Origin: Lichenihabitans psoromatis
Lineage (GTDB): Bacteria > Pseudomonadota > Alphaproteobacteria > Rhizobiales > Beijerinckiaceae
Direction: 5' to 3'
Assembly (NCBI RefSeq): GCF_004323635.1
Contig: NZ_CP036515.1
Location: forward strand, 2,853,501 to 2,917,500
Length of the DNA: 64,000 nucleotides
A model generated the notes under the pieces. It was given only the letters and a program-made list of their open reading frames with translations, made no database searches and was not told where the DNA came from. Made by a program: the position numbers and the translations under genes. Below, in pieces: positions 37,513-46,772 of the stretch (within the stretch, counting starts at the first letter, position 1; each line of letters opens with the position of its first letter).

Positions 37513-39053
37513 GCTGCGGCCTCCGTTACGGGATCGGCACCGGCCGCGAGCGCGGTGAGCCGAGCCACCGTGATCTCAGGGCCGGCGATCTCTGCCGTGA
37601 CGGTGCCCCGATTGAACACCAGGGCACGATGGCAAACTTTCTCGATCTCCTCGAAGTCGGACGAGATCAACAGCACGGCTCGACCATTGGCGTGTGCGAG
37701 ATCGAGATCGCGGTAAATCTCCGCCTTCGAGCCCACATCGACGCCGATTGTCGGTTCCTCGAGGATGAGCAAGTCAACCTGGGACTCCAGCCACCGTGCG
37801 ACGACGACCTTCTGCTGGTTGCCGCCGCTCAGCGTCGCGATCGCAGGGGTCGGGTCAGGGGGGCGGACCGAAAAGCGAGCCAGCACCGTCCCGCACGCTT
37901 TGCGCTCCTGTCCGCGGGCGATAGGTCGCAAGGGAGACACGCCGCGGGTTCGAGAGTTGATAAAAAGATTTTCGAGAACGCTCAGCGCCCCGGCGAGACT
38001 TTCTTCTCCACGGCGGCTGGACACGAAGCCGATGCCGCTTTGGATCGCGCGCGACGGGCGACCGGTTTTGAGCGGTTTGTCCTTGAACAAGACGGTGCCG
38101 GATTCGATCGGCAATGCACCAAACAGCGCTCGACCGAGCGCATGGTGGCCGGCGCCACGCAGACCCACGAGACCGAGCGTTTCGCCACGTCGGACCACGA
38201 GGGAGACGGGGCCAACACGGCCCGCTCCATCGTCCTGCGAGACGACGACATCGTCGAGCGACATCAGGACGGTCTCAGATGCGGGCTTTACCGCGAAGCT
38301 CGTCTGCGTCAGCGTTCCGCCGACGATCCATTCGACGAGCTCAGTTTGAGAGGTTGCGGGGATCGCGCGGGTTGCGATCCGCCGACCGTCACGCAGCACG
38401 GTCAGGCGATCCGCGATCCGGAAAACTTCATCCAGACGGTGAGTGACGTAGAGAAGGCCGATGCCGCTCTCCTTCAGGCGCTGCAACGTCCCAAGCAGAA
38501 GATCGACGTCGGCGGCCGGCAACGCGGCCGTCGGTTCGTCGAGCACTAAAAGATCGCACCGTCGGGCAAGCGCGCGCGCGATAGCGACGATGGACTTGTC
38601 GGCGGCCGACAGGGTTCCGACACGCGTCTCCGGATCGATGCTGCTCCCCATTCGGTCGAGAGCCTTCCGGGCGGCTGTTGCGGCGGCGGCCCAATCGATG
38701 AGACCCCGCCGTCTCGGGTAGCCTGTCAGGATCGCCACATTCTCGGCCACGGTCATCGTATCGACGAGGCCGAGATCCTGATGGATGAACGTGATGGGCA
38801 GAGCGACATCGCCGGGGACAACGTCCTGCCCGCGCCACCGCATCCGTCCCTCGGTCGGCGGGTAGATGCCGGCCATGATTTTGATCAGGGTCGATTTGCC
38901 GGCGCCATTCTGCCCGAGAAGCGCATGGATTTCGCCGCGACGCACATCGAAATCGACATGGTCGAGCGCGAGAGTGCCGGTGAACTGCTTGACGATACCG
39001 CTGAGTTCGAGAAGTTGCTCCCCGTGTTCTGCGGCTTCGTCCAGTTCGATCAC
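37509..39053 (-). CDS. Ribose-type ABC ATPase with two nucleotide-binding domains (RbsA family)
   Basis: A 514-residue tandem ATPase. Domain 1 has Walker A GQNGAGKST, LSAADKSIVAIARAL and Walker B LLVLDEPTAALP. Domain 2 has a degenerate Walker A (GLRGAGHHAL), signature LSGGNQQK and LLILEEPTIGVD, as is usual in RbsA/MglA proteins. It overlaps both neighbours by 4 bp and energises the RbsC-type permease. Confidence 0.92.
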   Translation of the reverse strand: MIELDEAAEHGEQLLELSGIVKQFTGTLALDHVDFDVRRGEIHALLGQNGAGKSTLIKIMAGIYPPTEGRMRWRGQDVVPGDVALPITFIHQDLGLVDTMTVAENVAILTGYPRRRGLIDWAAAATAARKALDRMGSSIDPETRVGTLSAADKSIVAIARALARRCDLLVLDEPTAALPAADVDLLLGTLQRLKESGIGLLYVTHRLDEVFRIADRLTVLRDGRRIATRAIPATSQTELVEWIVGGTLTQTSFAVKPASETVLMSLDDVVVSQDDGAGRVGPVSLVVRRGETLGLVGLRGAGHHALGRALFGALPIESGTVLFKDKPLKTGRPSRAIQSGIGFVSSRRGEESLAGALSVLENLFINSRTRGVSPLRPIARGQERKACGTVLARFSVRPPDPTPAIATLSGGNQQKVVVARWLESQVDLLILEEPTIGVDVGSKAEIYRDLDLAHANGRAVLLISSDFEEIEKVCHRALVFNRGTVTAEIAGPEITVARLTALAAGADPVTEAAA

Positions 39054-40159
39054 GGCGCAATTCCCCAGATCTTCAGGTATTCCGCTTTGTAGTTGTTCTC
39101 CGGCACAAACATATTCTTGTCGCCGCCTTGGGTTCCGACGTTCTCGGCCGTGACCAGGTAGGGGGGCTGTACGAAGCCACTCGGGGGCGCCTTGTTGAAG
39201 GCCCGGTTGAACTCATCGACCGCTTGATAGGCTTGGAGTTCGATCGGCTCCGAAACCGTCACGGTCTGGTACTGCTTGCCCTTGCGAATCCGCTCATAGG
39301 CCGACCTGTTGCCATCGGCGCCGATCAGTTTGGCCTGATCGGGCGAGACACCCGCGCTCCGCAACGCCGGGATAGCGAAATCGAGATCGTTATCTCCCAC
39401 CGACGTGATGTAGATCGGTAAGCCAAATCGCTGGACCCAGCTCGTGGTCAGTTGCGGCATACGCTGTGCTGCTTCGGATGCCGGGAAATTTGCGTAATCG
39501 AGCAGCTTGCAGCCCGCACAGGCCAAAATCGCGTCCTTAGTGGCGCCCGATTTCGTTTCGGCGATCTGATATTCATTATGCGTGATGACAACGACCTTCG
39601 CGGTTCCATTGCTGTCCGCGATGGCCCAGTCGGCTTCGGCCTTGCCGATCTCGCGCGGGTCTTCTTGGATGTTCACAAAGAGGTGAAGATCGGGGGCGGG
39701 GCCCGGAAGCGAGGCGGCGTGAAGTCCGATGACCGTGATGCCCTTGTCGGCCGCCGTTCGGATTGGATCCTGCAGGCTCTTGGCATCGGCAAAGATTGCG
39801 ATGCCGTTCGGCTTCAGCGCGATCGCCTGGTTGAACCCAGAAACCCAGGATGAGGGGCTGCCCTTGCCGTCGATGACGGTGAGTTTCCAACCAAGCTTGG
39901 CGGCGGCCTCCTTCATCGAGAGGCCATACTCGCGCGAGATATCATTCTGTTCGTCACCGGAGAGGTAAACGAGCGTCATGTCCTTCGCCGGTTTCGGCGC
40001 GGATGTGGGCCCCTGCCAAGTCGTCTGTGGTCCGGCATATTTCTCGATCGCCGCCTTGGCGGCCGCGACCCCGTCGTCGGCTCTGGCGGCCGAGGTCATT
40101 GGGATTAGGCCAGCGATGGCCAAAGCGGTCAGTTGTGTACGGGACCGTGCTCGCGTCAT
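39050..40159 (-). CDS. Ribose-type periplasmic binding protein (Peripla_BP_4)
   Basis: A 369-residue secreted protein. The signal peptide (TRARSRTQLTALAIAGLIP, cut after SAARA) is followed by a sugar-binding-protein fold: DMTLVYLSGDEQNDISREYG, KPNGIAIFADAKSLQDPI and IYITSVGDNDLDFAIPAL. It is the first gene of the operon binding protein - ATPase - permease - cyclase. Its promoter region holds a perfect palindrome shared with the divergent lacI-type gene. Confidence 0.9.
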   Translation of the reverse strand: MTRARSRTQLTALAIAGLIPMTSAARADDGVAAAKAAIEKYAGPQTTWQGPTSAPKPAKDMTLVYLSGDEQNDISREYGLSMKEAAAKLGWKLTVIDGKGSPSSWVSGFNQAIALKPNGIAIFADAKSLQDPIRTAADKGITVIGLHAASLPGPAPDLHLFVNIQEDPREIGKAEADWAIADSNGTAKVVVITHNEYQIAETKSGATKDAILACAGCKLLDYANFPASEAAQRMPQLTTSWVQRFGLPIYITSVGDNDLDFAIPALRSAGVSPDQAKLIGADGNRSAYERIRKGKQYQTVTVSEPIELQAYQAVDEFNRAFNKAPPSGFVQPPYLVTAENVGTQGGDKNMFVPENNYKAEYLKIWGIAP

Positions 40160-40246
40160 TTTCGTCTCCCTTTGATAGGCGCGCTCGTTTGGAGCGTCTC
40201 GTTATGGTTCATTGTCTCTCACGCCGAACATCGCGGTCAACGTTTA

Positions 40247-40262
40247 TTTAGATCGATCTAAA
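40247..40262. promoter_or_regulatory. Perfect 16-bp palindrome, candidate LacI-family operator
   Basis: TTTAGATCGATCTAAA with a central CG, typical of LacI-family operators. It lies almost midway between the divergent starts (88 bp from the binding-protein gene, 82 bp from the lacI-type gene), so it can control both directions. Confidence 0.65.
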
Positions 40263-40343
40263 CGGCTCTATATTTTATCGCGTCATGCTCTACGCTTGGG
40301 CGACGCGCCACCGTTCAGCGCATCATCAGCGACGGGTTGCATA

Positions 40344-41363
40344 GTGGACGAAAGCGTAAACAGGTCTGACGAGACAAGGGCCGTCACGCTCAACAACGTG
40401 GCCGAGAAGGCCGGCGTCTCGCGCGCGACCGTGTCGTTGGTTTTGCGAGCGAGCCCTCTCGTGGCGTCAGAGACCCGCGAGAGGGTCACCGACGCCATCG
40501 CCAGCGTCGGTTACGTCTACAATCGCGGCGCAGCTCGGCTTCGAACGGGGAGGTCAGGGACGATTGGCCTGATCGTGCCGGAGATCACGAACCCGTTTTA
40601 TGCCGAACTGACTGCCGGCATCGACGATGTCTTCGACAAAGAGGGGCGCCTGACTTTCCTCGCCAACTCGAATGAATTGCCAGAGCGTCAGGACCGCTTC
40701 GTTCGTCGCATCCGAGAACAAGGCGTCGATGGCATCATTCTGTGCGCTGCTGAAGGCACGACGGGCGATGTTGTGGCTCAACTCCGACGTTGGCGGCTTC
40801 CCTTCGTCCAAATCCTTCGTGAGATCGAGGGGGCGGTCGGAGATTTTGTGGCTCCGGATTTTCGACGGGGCACCGAATTGGCTGTCGACCATCTCGTCGC
40901 ACGGGGCCACCGCTCAATTGTACTGATGTCGAGCATTCGCAAAACATCCGCAGCGCTCGAACGGGTCAATGCGTTTCAGGCCGCGCTCCAGCGCTATGGC
41001 CTACCATCGAGCGGCATTCACCCCTGTGTCACCGATCGTGCAGCCGCCTTTCAGGCGGCGGAGATGCTGCTTGCCGGACGAGATCCGCCCACTGGCGTCA
41101 TCTGTCACAACGACGTTATGGCGCTTGGAGTCCTTTACGCCGCGCAGAACCGCAGCTCCAAAGCGGGACGAGCGTTTGGTGTCGTCGGCTTCGACGATAT
41201 CCCCGAAGGCTCCCATTGCGTCCCAAAACTAACGACGGTCGCGACGCGGCCGGCCGCGGTTGGTCGGGCGGCTGCTCTGCTGCTTATGCGCCGGATCGCA
41301 GCGCCGAAGGATTTACCCGAGCGCCTTCTCATTGCTACAACGCTCGTCGCGCGAGACACATGA
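40344..41363 (+). CDS. LacI family transcriptional regulator
   Basis: A ~339-residue repressor. The helix-turn-helix VTLNNVAEKAGVSRATVSLV is at residues ~15-35, with the hinge region after GRSGTIGLIVPEITNPFYAE, then a periplasmic-binding-protein-like effector domain. The frame opens at 40212, but that would read through the palindromic operator. The GTG at 40344 gives the usual short N-terminus before the helix-turn-helix. It is divergent from the ABC-cyclase operon it presumably controls. Its stop overlaps the G3E GTPase start (ATGA). Confidence 0.88.
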   Translation: MDESVNRSDETRAVTLNNVAEKAGVSRATVSLVLRASPLVASETRERVTDAIASVGYVYNRGAARLRTGRSGTIGLIVPEITNPFYAELTAGIDDVFDKEGRLTFLANSNELPERQDRFVRRIREQGVDGIILCAAEGTTGDVVAQLRRWRLPFVQILREIEGAVGDFVAPDFRRGTELAVDHLVARGHRSIVLMSSIRKTSAALERVNAFQAALQRYGLPSSGIHPCVTDRAAAFQAAEMLLAGRDPPTGVICHNDVMALGVLYAAQNRSSKAGRAFGVVGFDDIPEGSHCVPKLTTVATRPAAVGRAAALLLMRRIAAPKDLPERLLIATTLVARDT

Positions 41364-42343
41364 CGGGTCGCGTTGGACCATGGCCGATCGCGGTCGTCAC
41401 CGGAATGCTGGGGAGCGGCAAAACGACGATGATCGGTCGGTTGCTGCAGCACCCGGCGATGCGGGATACGCTCGTTCTGGTCAACGAGTTCGGGGCGGTC
41501 GGGCTCGATCACGATCTTCTGAAAGCCGTGACAGACAACGTCGTCCTGCTCCCGAACGGGTGCCTCTGCTGCACGATTCGCGACGATATCGTGCAGTGTC
41601 TGCGCGAGATTAGGCGTGGCTGGCTGGCCGGCACCATTCCAGATTTCGGTCGCGTGCTTATCGAGACGACCGGACTGGCCGAACCCGCCCCGCTGATCGC
41701 CGCCTTGACGTCCCATCCGCTGCTTCTGGACAGTTTCGCACTCCAGAGCATCGTCACGGTGGTGGACGGCGAATTCGCCTCGCAGCAGATCGACCACCAA
41801 GCGACCTGCCGTAATCAGGTCGTCCTCGCGGATCGATTGATGGTGTCCAAGACGGATCTGATCGATGGGTCGACGTTCGCTTCGTTAGCGCGTCGCTTGG
41901 GGCAATTGAATGCGCTCGCGTCGATCGGAACAAGCCGCGATGCGCACCCGGATGATCTTTTCGAAAGGGCGGTGGCGCCGTTCAAGCATCGACCCCTGCT
42001 ATGCGACACGCCAGACGATCACCTCGCCGCGATCACAACCGTGCTGCTCAAACCGCACCGGCCGCTCGCCTGGACCCCATTCAAGATCTGGCTTGCCCGC
42101 TTGATCGAGACGGAAGCGCCGCATCTTCTGCGCCTCAAGGGTCGGCTAGCCTTCGACGGTGCGGCCACGCGCATCATCCTTCAAGCCGTGCACCACACTT
42201 TTTATCCGGTCATCAAGGATCCGACCGGAGTTGCTCAAGAGGCGCAAGACTTTCTAGTGCTCATCTTCATTGGTCCATCGCCGCTTGGCTTTGATCAGTC
42301 TTGCCGGAAAGAGGGATTCACGCTCTTTCCGCGAAAGGACTAG
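41360..42343 (+). CDS. G3E-family GTPase (COG0523/CobW-like metallochaperone)
   Basis: A 327-residue P-loop GTPase. Walker A is GMLGSGKTT, the metal-binding CxCC motif is GCLCCTIRDD, ETTGLAEPAP is the switch-II/Walker B region, and the guanine-specificity motif is SKTD. The C-terminal CobW domain (FKIWLARLIE...PHLLRLKG) is present. Such proteins deliver Zn, Co or similar metals to target enzymes. It is translationally coupled to the LacI-type regulator of the cyclase operon, so the metal-dependent cyclase is a plausible client. Confidence 0.88.
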   Translation: MTGRVGPWPIAVVTGMLGSGKTTMIGRLLQHPAMRDTLVLVNEFGAVGLDHDLLKAVTDNVVLLPNGCLCCTIRDDIVQCLREIRRGWLAGTIPDFGRVLIETTGLAEPAPLIAALTSHPLLLDSFALQSIVTVVDGEFASQQIDHQATCRNQVVLADRLMVSKTDLIDGSTFASLARRLGQLNALASIGTSRDAHPDDLFERAVAPFKHRPLLCDTPDDHLAAITTVLLKPHRPLAWTPFKIWLARLIETEAPHLLRLKGRLAFDGAATRIILQAVHHTFYPVIKDPTGVAQEAQDFLVLIFIGPSPLGFDQSCRKEGFTLFPRKD

Positions 42344-42893
42344 ATCAAAGTGCGGCTCCCCTACGATGCGCCACGTTCGATGCCGTTCAACAGGCGCGCG
42401 ACGGCGACGACCGTCGGGTCTGTCCCATCGACGCTGTGGGTTCGCCGATATTCACGGTCCTCACCGTGAGCGCCGAACGTCGACGGGATCGACGCTCGTT
42501 GAAAAGACTAACAAGAGACGAGCCGCGAAAATCAGCAGGGTCCCCCGTCGACAGCAGGCGCGACGCTAAAACATCGAAGCGACAGAGTTGGGTAACGAGA
42601 GTGGCCCGAGGCGCCATCCTGGCTAGACTGGAGTGGGAGCGCGGCTCGCGCGGCGCCCGCGTCGACGCAATCAGCGAGAATGCGGTGGCGCTGATTAAAT
42701 CGTGAGTCGCATTCGGGCACGTCAGCCCAAACTGATTTCCCGTTATTTGCTCATTCCATGATTGCGAGTCGCTCAGGCCGCTATCGTGCAGGCGATGGCT
42801 TCCCGCTCGATCAGCCATGCGGACAGTTTGTCGGTCGTGATTGGAGGAAAAAGGTTTCCAGTGCGGCCGTCGAGAGAGGTCAGCACGTTCGGC
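42344..42893. other. Intergenic stretch without a recognisable gene
   Basis: Open frames on both strands here (up to 143 codons) have Arg/Ser-rich, motif-free translations and no good ribosome binding sites. I see no RNA gene, repeat or terminator. Confidence 0.5.
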
Positions 42894-43835
42894 CTATGGT
42901 CTGTTCGGCCTCACGGGCTTTCTGTCGGCCCGGTGGTTCCCGGCTCTGGCGTCTTGAAAGAAGTCGCCGAGCGTAGCCGACAGGTGATTGGCGACTCGGC
43001 GAACACGAGCGTTGCTTCGGACCTCTTCATGCAGGACAAGCCACACCGGCAATGGCGGCACGTTCATGTCGACCGGCACCTGCTCGAGCTCGGGATAACG
43101 GCTCGCCAAGGGAACCTGTGCAAAGCCCAGACCTGCTCCCGCCAACAGCAGATTCCAGTAGACCAAATGGTCGTCACAGCGGATTGGAAAGCTCTGGCGT
43201 GTCGCCGACAGTCCGAGCGCAGCATAGCCCTTGATGATGGCGTCGCTGCGATCGAACCCAATGACATCGTGCGTCAGCAGATCGTCCCTCCCATCCACTC
43301 GACCACGTCGAGCGAAATAGCTTTGGTGCCCGAACAGCCCGATCGGCGCTTCGCCCAGCTTGCGAGCGATAAGAGCGCCTTGCGTGGGCTTGAACATGCG
43401 GATTGCGATGTCAGCATCTTGCCTCAAAAGGTTTTGAGCAAGATCGGAGGCGACGACTTCGATCTGAATGTTCGGCTCGGCACGGCGCAACCCCGCAAGG
43501 ATCGGGGGGAGGATGAGGCCGGCGACGACGACCGACGCCGTGATGCGGACCGTTCCGGTCAACTGCTGCGAGCGGCCCTGTGCCTTGAGAGTCAACGTCT
43601 GGGCCGCCTCGCCCATGGCGCGAGCATCGTCGACGAGACTCAAGGCTGCCTCGGTCGGATCAAGGCCTCGCGCGGATCGTGTAAAGAGGCTGACACCCAC
43701 CGTCGCCTCCAATTCGCGAATGTGTCTGCTGAGCGTCGGCTGCGTTGCGGAGAGCTGCGTCGCAGCGGCCGAGAGCGACCCGGTCTCGACAACCGCCAGA
43801 AAGGACCGCAGCAGAGACCAGTCGATGTTATTCAT
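42894..43835 (-). CDS. LysR family transcriptional regulator
   Basis: A 313-residue LysR-type regulator. The N-terminal helix-turn-helix is WSLLRSFLAVVETGSLSAAA followed by LSATQPTLSRHIRELE; the LysR substrate domain follows (GTVRITASVVVAGLILPPIL). It is divergent from an alpha/beta hydrolase gene, its likely target. Confidence 0.92.
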   Translation of the reverse strand: MNNIDWSLLRSFLAVVETGSLSAAATQLSATQPTLSRHIRELEATVGVSLFTRSARGLDPTEAALSLVDDARAMGEAAQTLTLKAQGRSQQLTGTVRITASVVVAGLILPPILAGLRRAEPNIQIEVVASDLAQNLLRQDADIAIRMFKPTQGALIARKLGEAPIGLFGHQSYFARRGRVDGRDDLLTHDVIGFDRSDAIIKGYAALGLSATRQSFPIRCDDHLVYWNLLLAGAGLGFAQVPLASRYPELEQVPVDMNVPPLPVWLVLHEEVRSNARVRRVANHLSATLGDFFQDARAGNHRADRKPVRPNRP

Positions 43836-43880
43836 TTTTCAATGATGACCTGGGACGTTAGCAGCCGTTGTTCCTTATTT

Positions 43881-43894
43881 TGGCTGATTAGCCA
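43881..43894. promoter_or_regulatory. Candidate LysR binding dyad
   Basis: TGGCT-GATT-AGCCA in the gap between the divergent lysR-type and hydrolase genes, 46 bp from the lysR start. A dyad in this position is usual for LysR autoregulation. Confidence 0.4.
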
Positions 43895-43984
43895 TACATA
43901 TCTGTGTGCCCACCATCCGCAAAGCGCCAATTCCCCGTGATCGCCGCCGCCTTTAGGTCTGGGCCATCATTGAAGGAGGACAGC

Positions 43985-44797
43985 ATGGCAGGGCTCACGA
44001 AATTCCTGGAAATCGATGGTGGCCGCATCGCCTACGACGATACAGGCGGTAACGGTTCGGTCGTCCTCGCGATTCCGGGCATGGGGGATTTGCGATCGGA
44101 GTACCGGGCGCTCCGGCCCGTGCTGCAGCGCGCGGGTTACCGCGTCCTGACCATGGACGTGCGCGGCTTCGGCGAGACGTCGGCGCATTGGACAGACTAT
44201 TCGGCGCATGCGGTCGGCCGCGACGCGTTGGCGCTCCTCACACACCTCGACGCTGCCTCTGCAGTCATTCTCGGCAACTCTTTTGCGGCCGGCGCCGCAT
44301 TGTGGGCGGCACATGACGCGCCGACTCGGGTAAGCGGTGTCGTCCTCCTCGGTCCTATCGTCCGCGACCCGAAGGCCTCCGCCGTCGTGAAGCTCGCCCT
44401 GGCGATCGGCTTCGCAGGGCCGTGGCGCGTCTGGTTCTGGACCACCTACTGGAACAGCTTGTTCCCTTCCTGCAAGCCGACCGACCACGACCAAGTCAAG
44501 GCAGCCATCGCGCAAAACCTGAAGGAGGCGGGACGCATGAAGGCGCTTCGTACGATGATGAGCCTGTCCAAGGCAGACACCGCCTCCCTACTGCCGCAAA
44601 GCAAAGGGCCAGCTCTCATCGTGATGGGAAGCAAAGATCCGGACTTCGCTGATCCGCGCGCAGAAGCCAATTGGCTTGGCGAGACGCTACGAGCGCAAAT
44701 CTTGATGATTGAGGGCGCGGGCCATTATCCCCACGCAGAGCGACCGGACGACGTGGCGCCGCGCATCTTATCCTTCATCGACGGCCTTCGCGGTTGA
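43985..44797 (+). CDS. Alpha/beta-fold hydrolase
   Basis: A 270-residue alpha/beta hydrolase with the nucleophile elbow ILGNSFAAGAA, an acid in MGSKDPDFAD and His in GAGHYPHAE. The oxyanion loop is AIPGMGDLRSEYR. The start is the ATG with AAGGAGGA 4 bp upstream; the frame opens earlier at 43904. Substrate unknown; ester, epoxide or lactone hydrolysis are all possible. Probably activated by the divergent LysR-type protein. The 284 bp after it show nothing. Confidence 0.85.
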   Translation: MAGLTKFLEIDGGRIAYDDTGGNGSVVLAIPGMGDLRSEYRALRPVLQRAGYRVLTMDVRGFGETSAHWTDYSAHAVGRDALALLTHLDAASAVILGNSFAAGAALWAAHDAPTRVSGVVLLGPIVRDPKASAVVKLALAIGFAGPWRVWFWTTYWNSLFPSCKPTDHDQVKAAIAQNLKEAGRMKALRTMMSLSKADTASLLPQSKGPALIVMGSKDPDFADPRAEANWLGETLRAQILMIEGAGHYPHAERPDDVAPRILSFIDGLRG

Positions 44798-45081
44798 TCC
44801 TGCCGACGCGGTCAATGGGGCTGCGGATGTCCGGCCCTTGTGATTTAGGTACCTTAAAGCTGCGAGACCGCAGTCCATCAGCCTCGTCGATCGCGACACC
44901 GGTCGCAAAATACCACGGCAAGCGTCGATACGGCTCTGCCAGCCCGTTTGTTAATGGCGCCGCGCCTTCCAGTCCGACGTTCTGGACCGAGTATCGGCCG
45001 TCTCGGGCGGCAGCTTGGCGATAAATAGGTCAGCCGCTCTCAGGCGTTAGGGCATCGTGCGACAAGCGTGGAAAGCAGACA

Positions 45082-45555
45082 TTAGATCGAGTTCAGTCGC
45101 GCAACTGCGATCAGCCAACGACGCAATGCTTTCACATCGTCATTACCGAGGATCTGCGCGAGTTCTTCCTCCATGAGATGAACGCGTGAGCGGCAGGCTT
45201 TCAGGAGTTTTTCTCCGGCCGGTGTCAGGTCGATCTGGAGGATACGGCCGTGTACCTTGTGGGGACGGCGCTCGATATGTCTGGCGCGTTCGAGGTTGGC
45301 AACGATAACGCTGGTGGTTTGCGGCGTCAGTAGTGCAAGGCGCGCAATGTCAGCGTTGGATTGGCCTGGATATGCCTTCAACATTGTCATCACGGCAAAC
45401 TGCGGTGGCGTGATGCCGAGATCGGCAAGCGCCCGGTCGAGCCGAAGCCGATAGGCGGCCGCAGCCTGCCGCAGGAGATAGCCGAGGTAACCGTCCTCAC
45501 CCCGCTTTCCCTCCCCGATTTCGGGAGGGATTCCTGATGTCCCGCTCTTGCTCAT
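45082..45555 (-). CDS. MarR family transcriptional regulator
   Basis: A 157-residue MarR protein (LGITPPQFAVMTMLKAYPGQ, then IARLALLTPQTTSVIVANLE recognition region and wing HKVHGRILQIDLTPAGE). Divergent from an NAD-dependent epimerase-like gene with a dyad in between, so it likely represses that gene. Confidence 0.92.
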   Translation of the reverse strand: MSKSGTSGIPPEIGEGKRGEDGYLGYLLRQAAAAYRLRLDRALADLGITPPQFAVMTMLKAYPGQSNADIARLALLTPQTTSVIVANLERARHIERRPHKVHGRILQIDLTPAGEKLLKACRSRVHLMEEELAQILGNDDVKALRRWLIAVARLNSI

Positions 45556-45565
45556 TCTCAGTGCT

Positions 45566-45580
45566 CTGATAAGTAATCAG
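45566..45580. promoter_or_regulatory. Candidate MarR operator
   Basis: CTGAT-AAGTA-ATCAG, 10 bp upstream of the marR-type start and 44 bp before the divergent gene. Confidence 0.4.
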
Positions 45581-45624
45581 GGCAATGATAACTAGCCGTG
45601 GCGAAAAGGCAAAGAAACCGCGAT

Positions 45625-46362
45625 ATGACGAGGACGATCTTTCTCGCCGGAGCGTCCGGCGTTGTGGGCCGTCGGCTTGTGCCGATGCTTCGATCGAAGG
45701 GCTGGCAGGTCGTCGGACTGACGCGGAGCCACGCAAAATGCGAGGCTTTGGCCGCGCTTGGGGCCGAGCCCGTTGTGGCGGACATCTTCGATGTTATGGA
45801 GCTTCGTCGGGTCTTGGCCGCTGCGAAGCCGGCCGTCGTCATCCACCAGCTCACCGACTTACCGCCTGGTCTCGATCCCGAACGAATGGAGGAAGCCACG
45901 GCTCGCAACGCGCACGTCAGAGATGAAGGCACACGCAACCTCGTCAATGCCGCGCTTTCATCCGGCGTCCGACGCTTCATCGCGCAAAGCGTCGCCTTCG
46001 CCTACGCCGAAGGTCCAGTGCCCCATCACGAGGACGATGCGCTTGCGATACATGCTCCAGGACGGCTGGGCATTTCGGCTCGCGGCGTTGCAAGTCTCGA
46101 AAGCCAAGTTCTCGGCGGAGCCTTCGAAGGTGTGGTGCTCCGCTACGGTCGGCTCTACGGACCCGGAACTGGGTTCGATACCGCGGTTGGCTCAGCTCCG
46201 GTCCACATCGATGCAGCCGCATATGCGGCCGCTCTCGCCACCGAGGCGGGCGAAAGCGGCACATTTAACATCGCGGAGGACGACGGCGCGGTATCAAGCG
46301 AGAAGGCAAAGCAGCGGCTCGGTTGGTCGGCTGGATGGCGTCCGGCACGGATGCAGGAATGA
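45625..46362 (+). CDS. NAD(P)-dependent epimerase/dehydratase (extended/atypical SDR)
   Basis: A 245-residue Rossmann protein. The dinucleotide motif IFLAGASGVVGRRLVPML is at the N-terminus, followed by VVADIFDV, a conserved VVIHQLTDLP and a FNIAEDDG segment near the C-terminus. The usual YxxxK is not evident, as in NmrA-like or atypical SDRs. A GTG at 45598 is an alternative start; the ATG at 45625 gives the normal spacing to the glycine motif. Divergent from marR. Confidence 0.8.
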   Translation: MTRTIFLAGASGVVGRRLVPMLRSKGWQVVGLTRSHAKCEALAALGAEPVVADIFDVMELRRVLAAAKPAVVIHQLTDLPPGLDPERMEEATARNAHVRDEGTRNLVNAALSSGVRRFIAQSVAFAYAEGPVPHHEDDALAIHAPGRLGISARGVASLESQVLGGAFEGVVLRYGRLYGPGTGFDTAVGSAPVHIDAAAYAAALATEAGESGTFNIAEDDGAVSSEKAKQRLGWSAGWRPARMQE

Positions 46363-46379
46363 TCCGATCCCTCATACCC

Positions 46380-46772
46380 TTAGCCGTCCCGTGTGCGCTG
46401 ATAGGCAGGCAGGTTTCCGGCCAAGCGATCCCATTCAAGTGACTCGCTGAGCCACACGTGAAAGGTCGGTGGGACGCCGCTCGGGTCATCGAGGCTGACC
46501 GTCATGACGTCGAGATCGCCCGCAGCATCGTCACGTCGGTACGTGAGCGGAGATCCGCATCGGCCGCAAAAACTTCGGATCACACCAACCGAGGAGGCAT
46601 ATTCGACAGGCGCGCCCTTCGTGAACCGAAACACTTCGGACAGCACACCGACGAAAGCCAGCCTGGGCGCCGAGGCCGTCCGTCGGCAACTTTCGCAATG
46701 GCATAGGCCGCTGTTTATTGGTTCACCGTCGAACACGTAACGAACCGCCCCGCACAGGCATCCACCTTCCAT
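46380..46772 (-). CDS. GFA-family zinc protein
   Basis: A 130-residue member of the glutathione-dependent formaldehyde-activating (Gfa) fold. Zinc-binding cysteines are seen in GGCLCGAVRY, GLCHCESCRR and SFCGRCGSPL. Most such small proteins are not formaldehyde-activating enzymes and have no known substrate. The start is the ATG preceded by GGAGGG at 8 bp; the frame opens at 46826. Convergent with the epimerase-like gene, 17 bp apart. Confidence 0.85.
   Translation of the reverse strand: MEGGCLCGAVRYVFDGEPINSGLCHCESCRRTASAPRLAFVGVLSEVFRFTKGAPVEYASSVGVIRSFCGRCGSPLTYRRDDAAGDLDVMTVSLDDPSGVPPTFHVWLSESLEWDRLAGNLPAYQRTRDG

Noticed and set aside
42301..42818. Frames of 134 and 143 codons on opposite strands
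   Set aside because: Arg/Ser-rich, no motif, overlapping one another; treated as non-coding.
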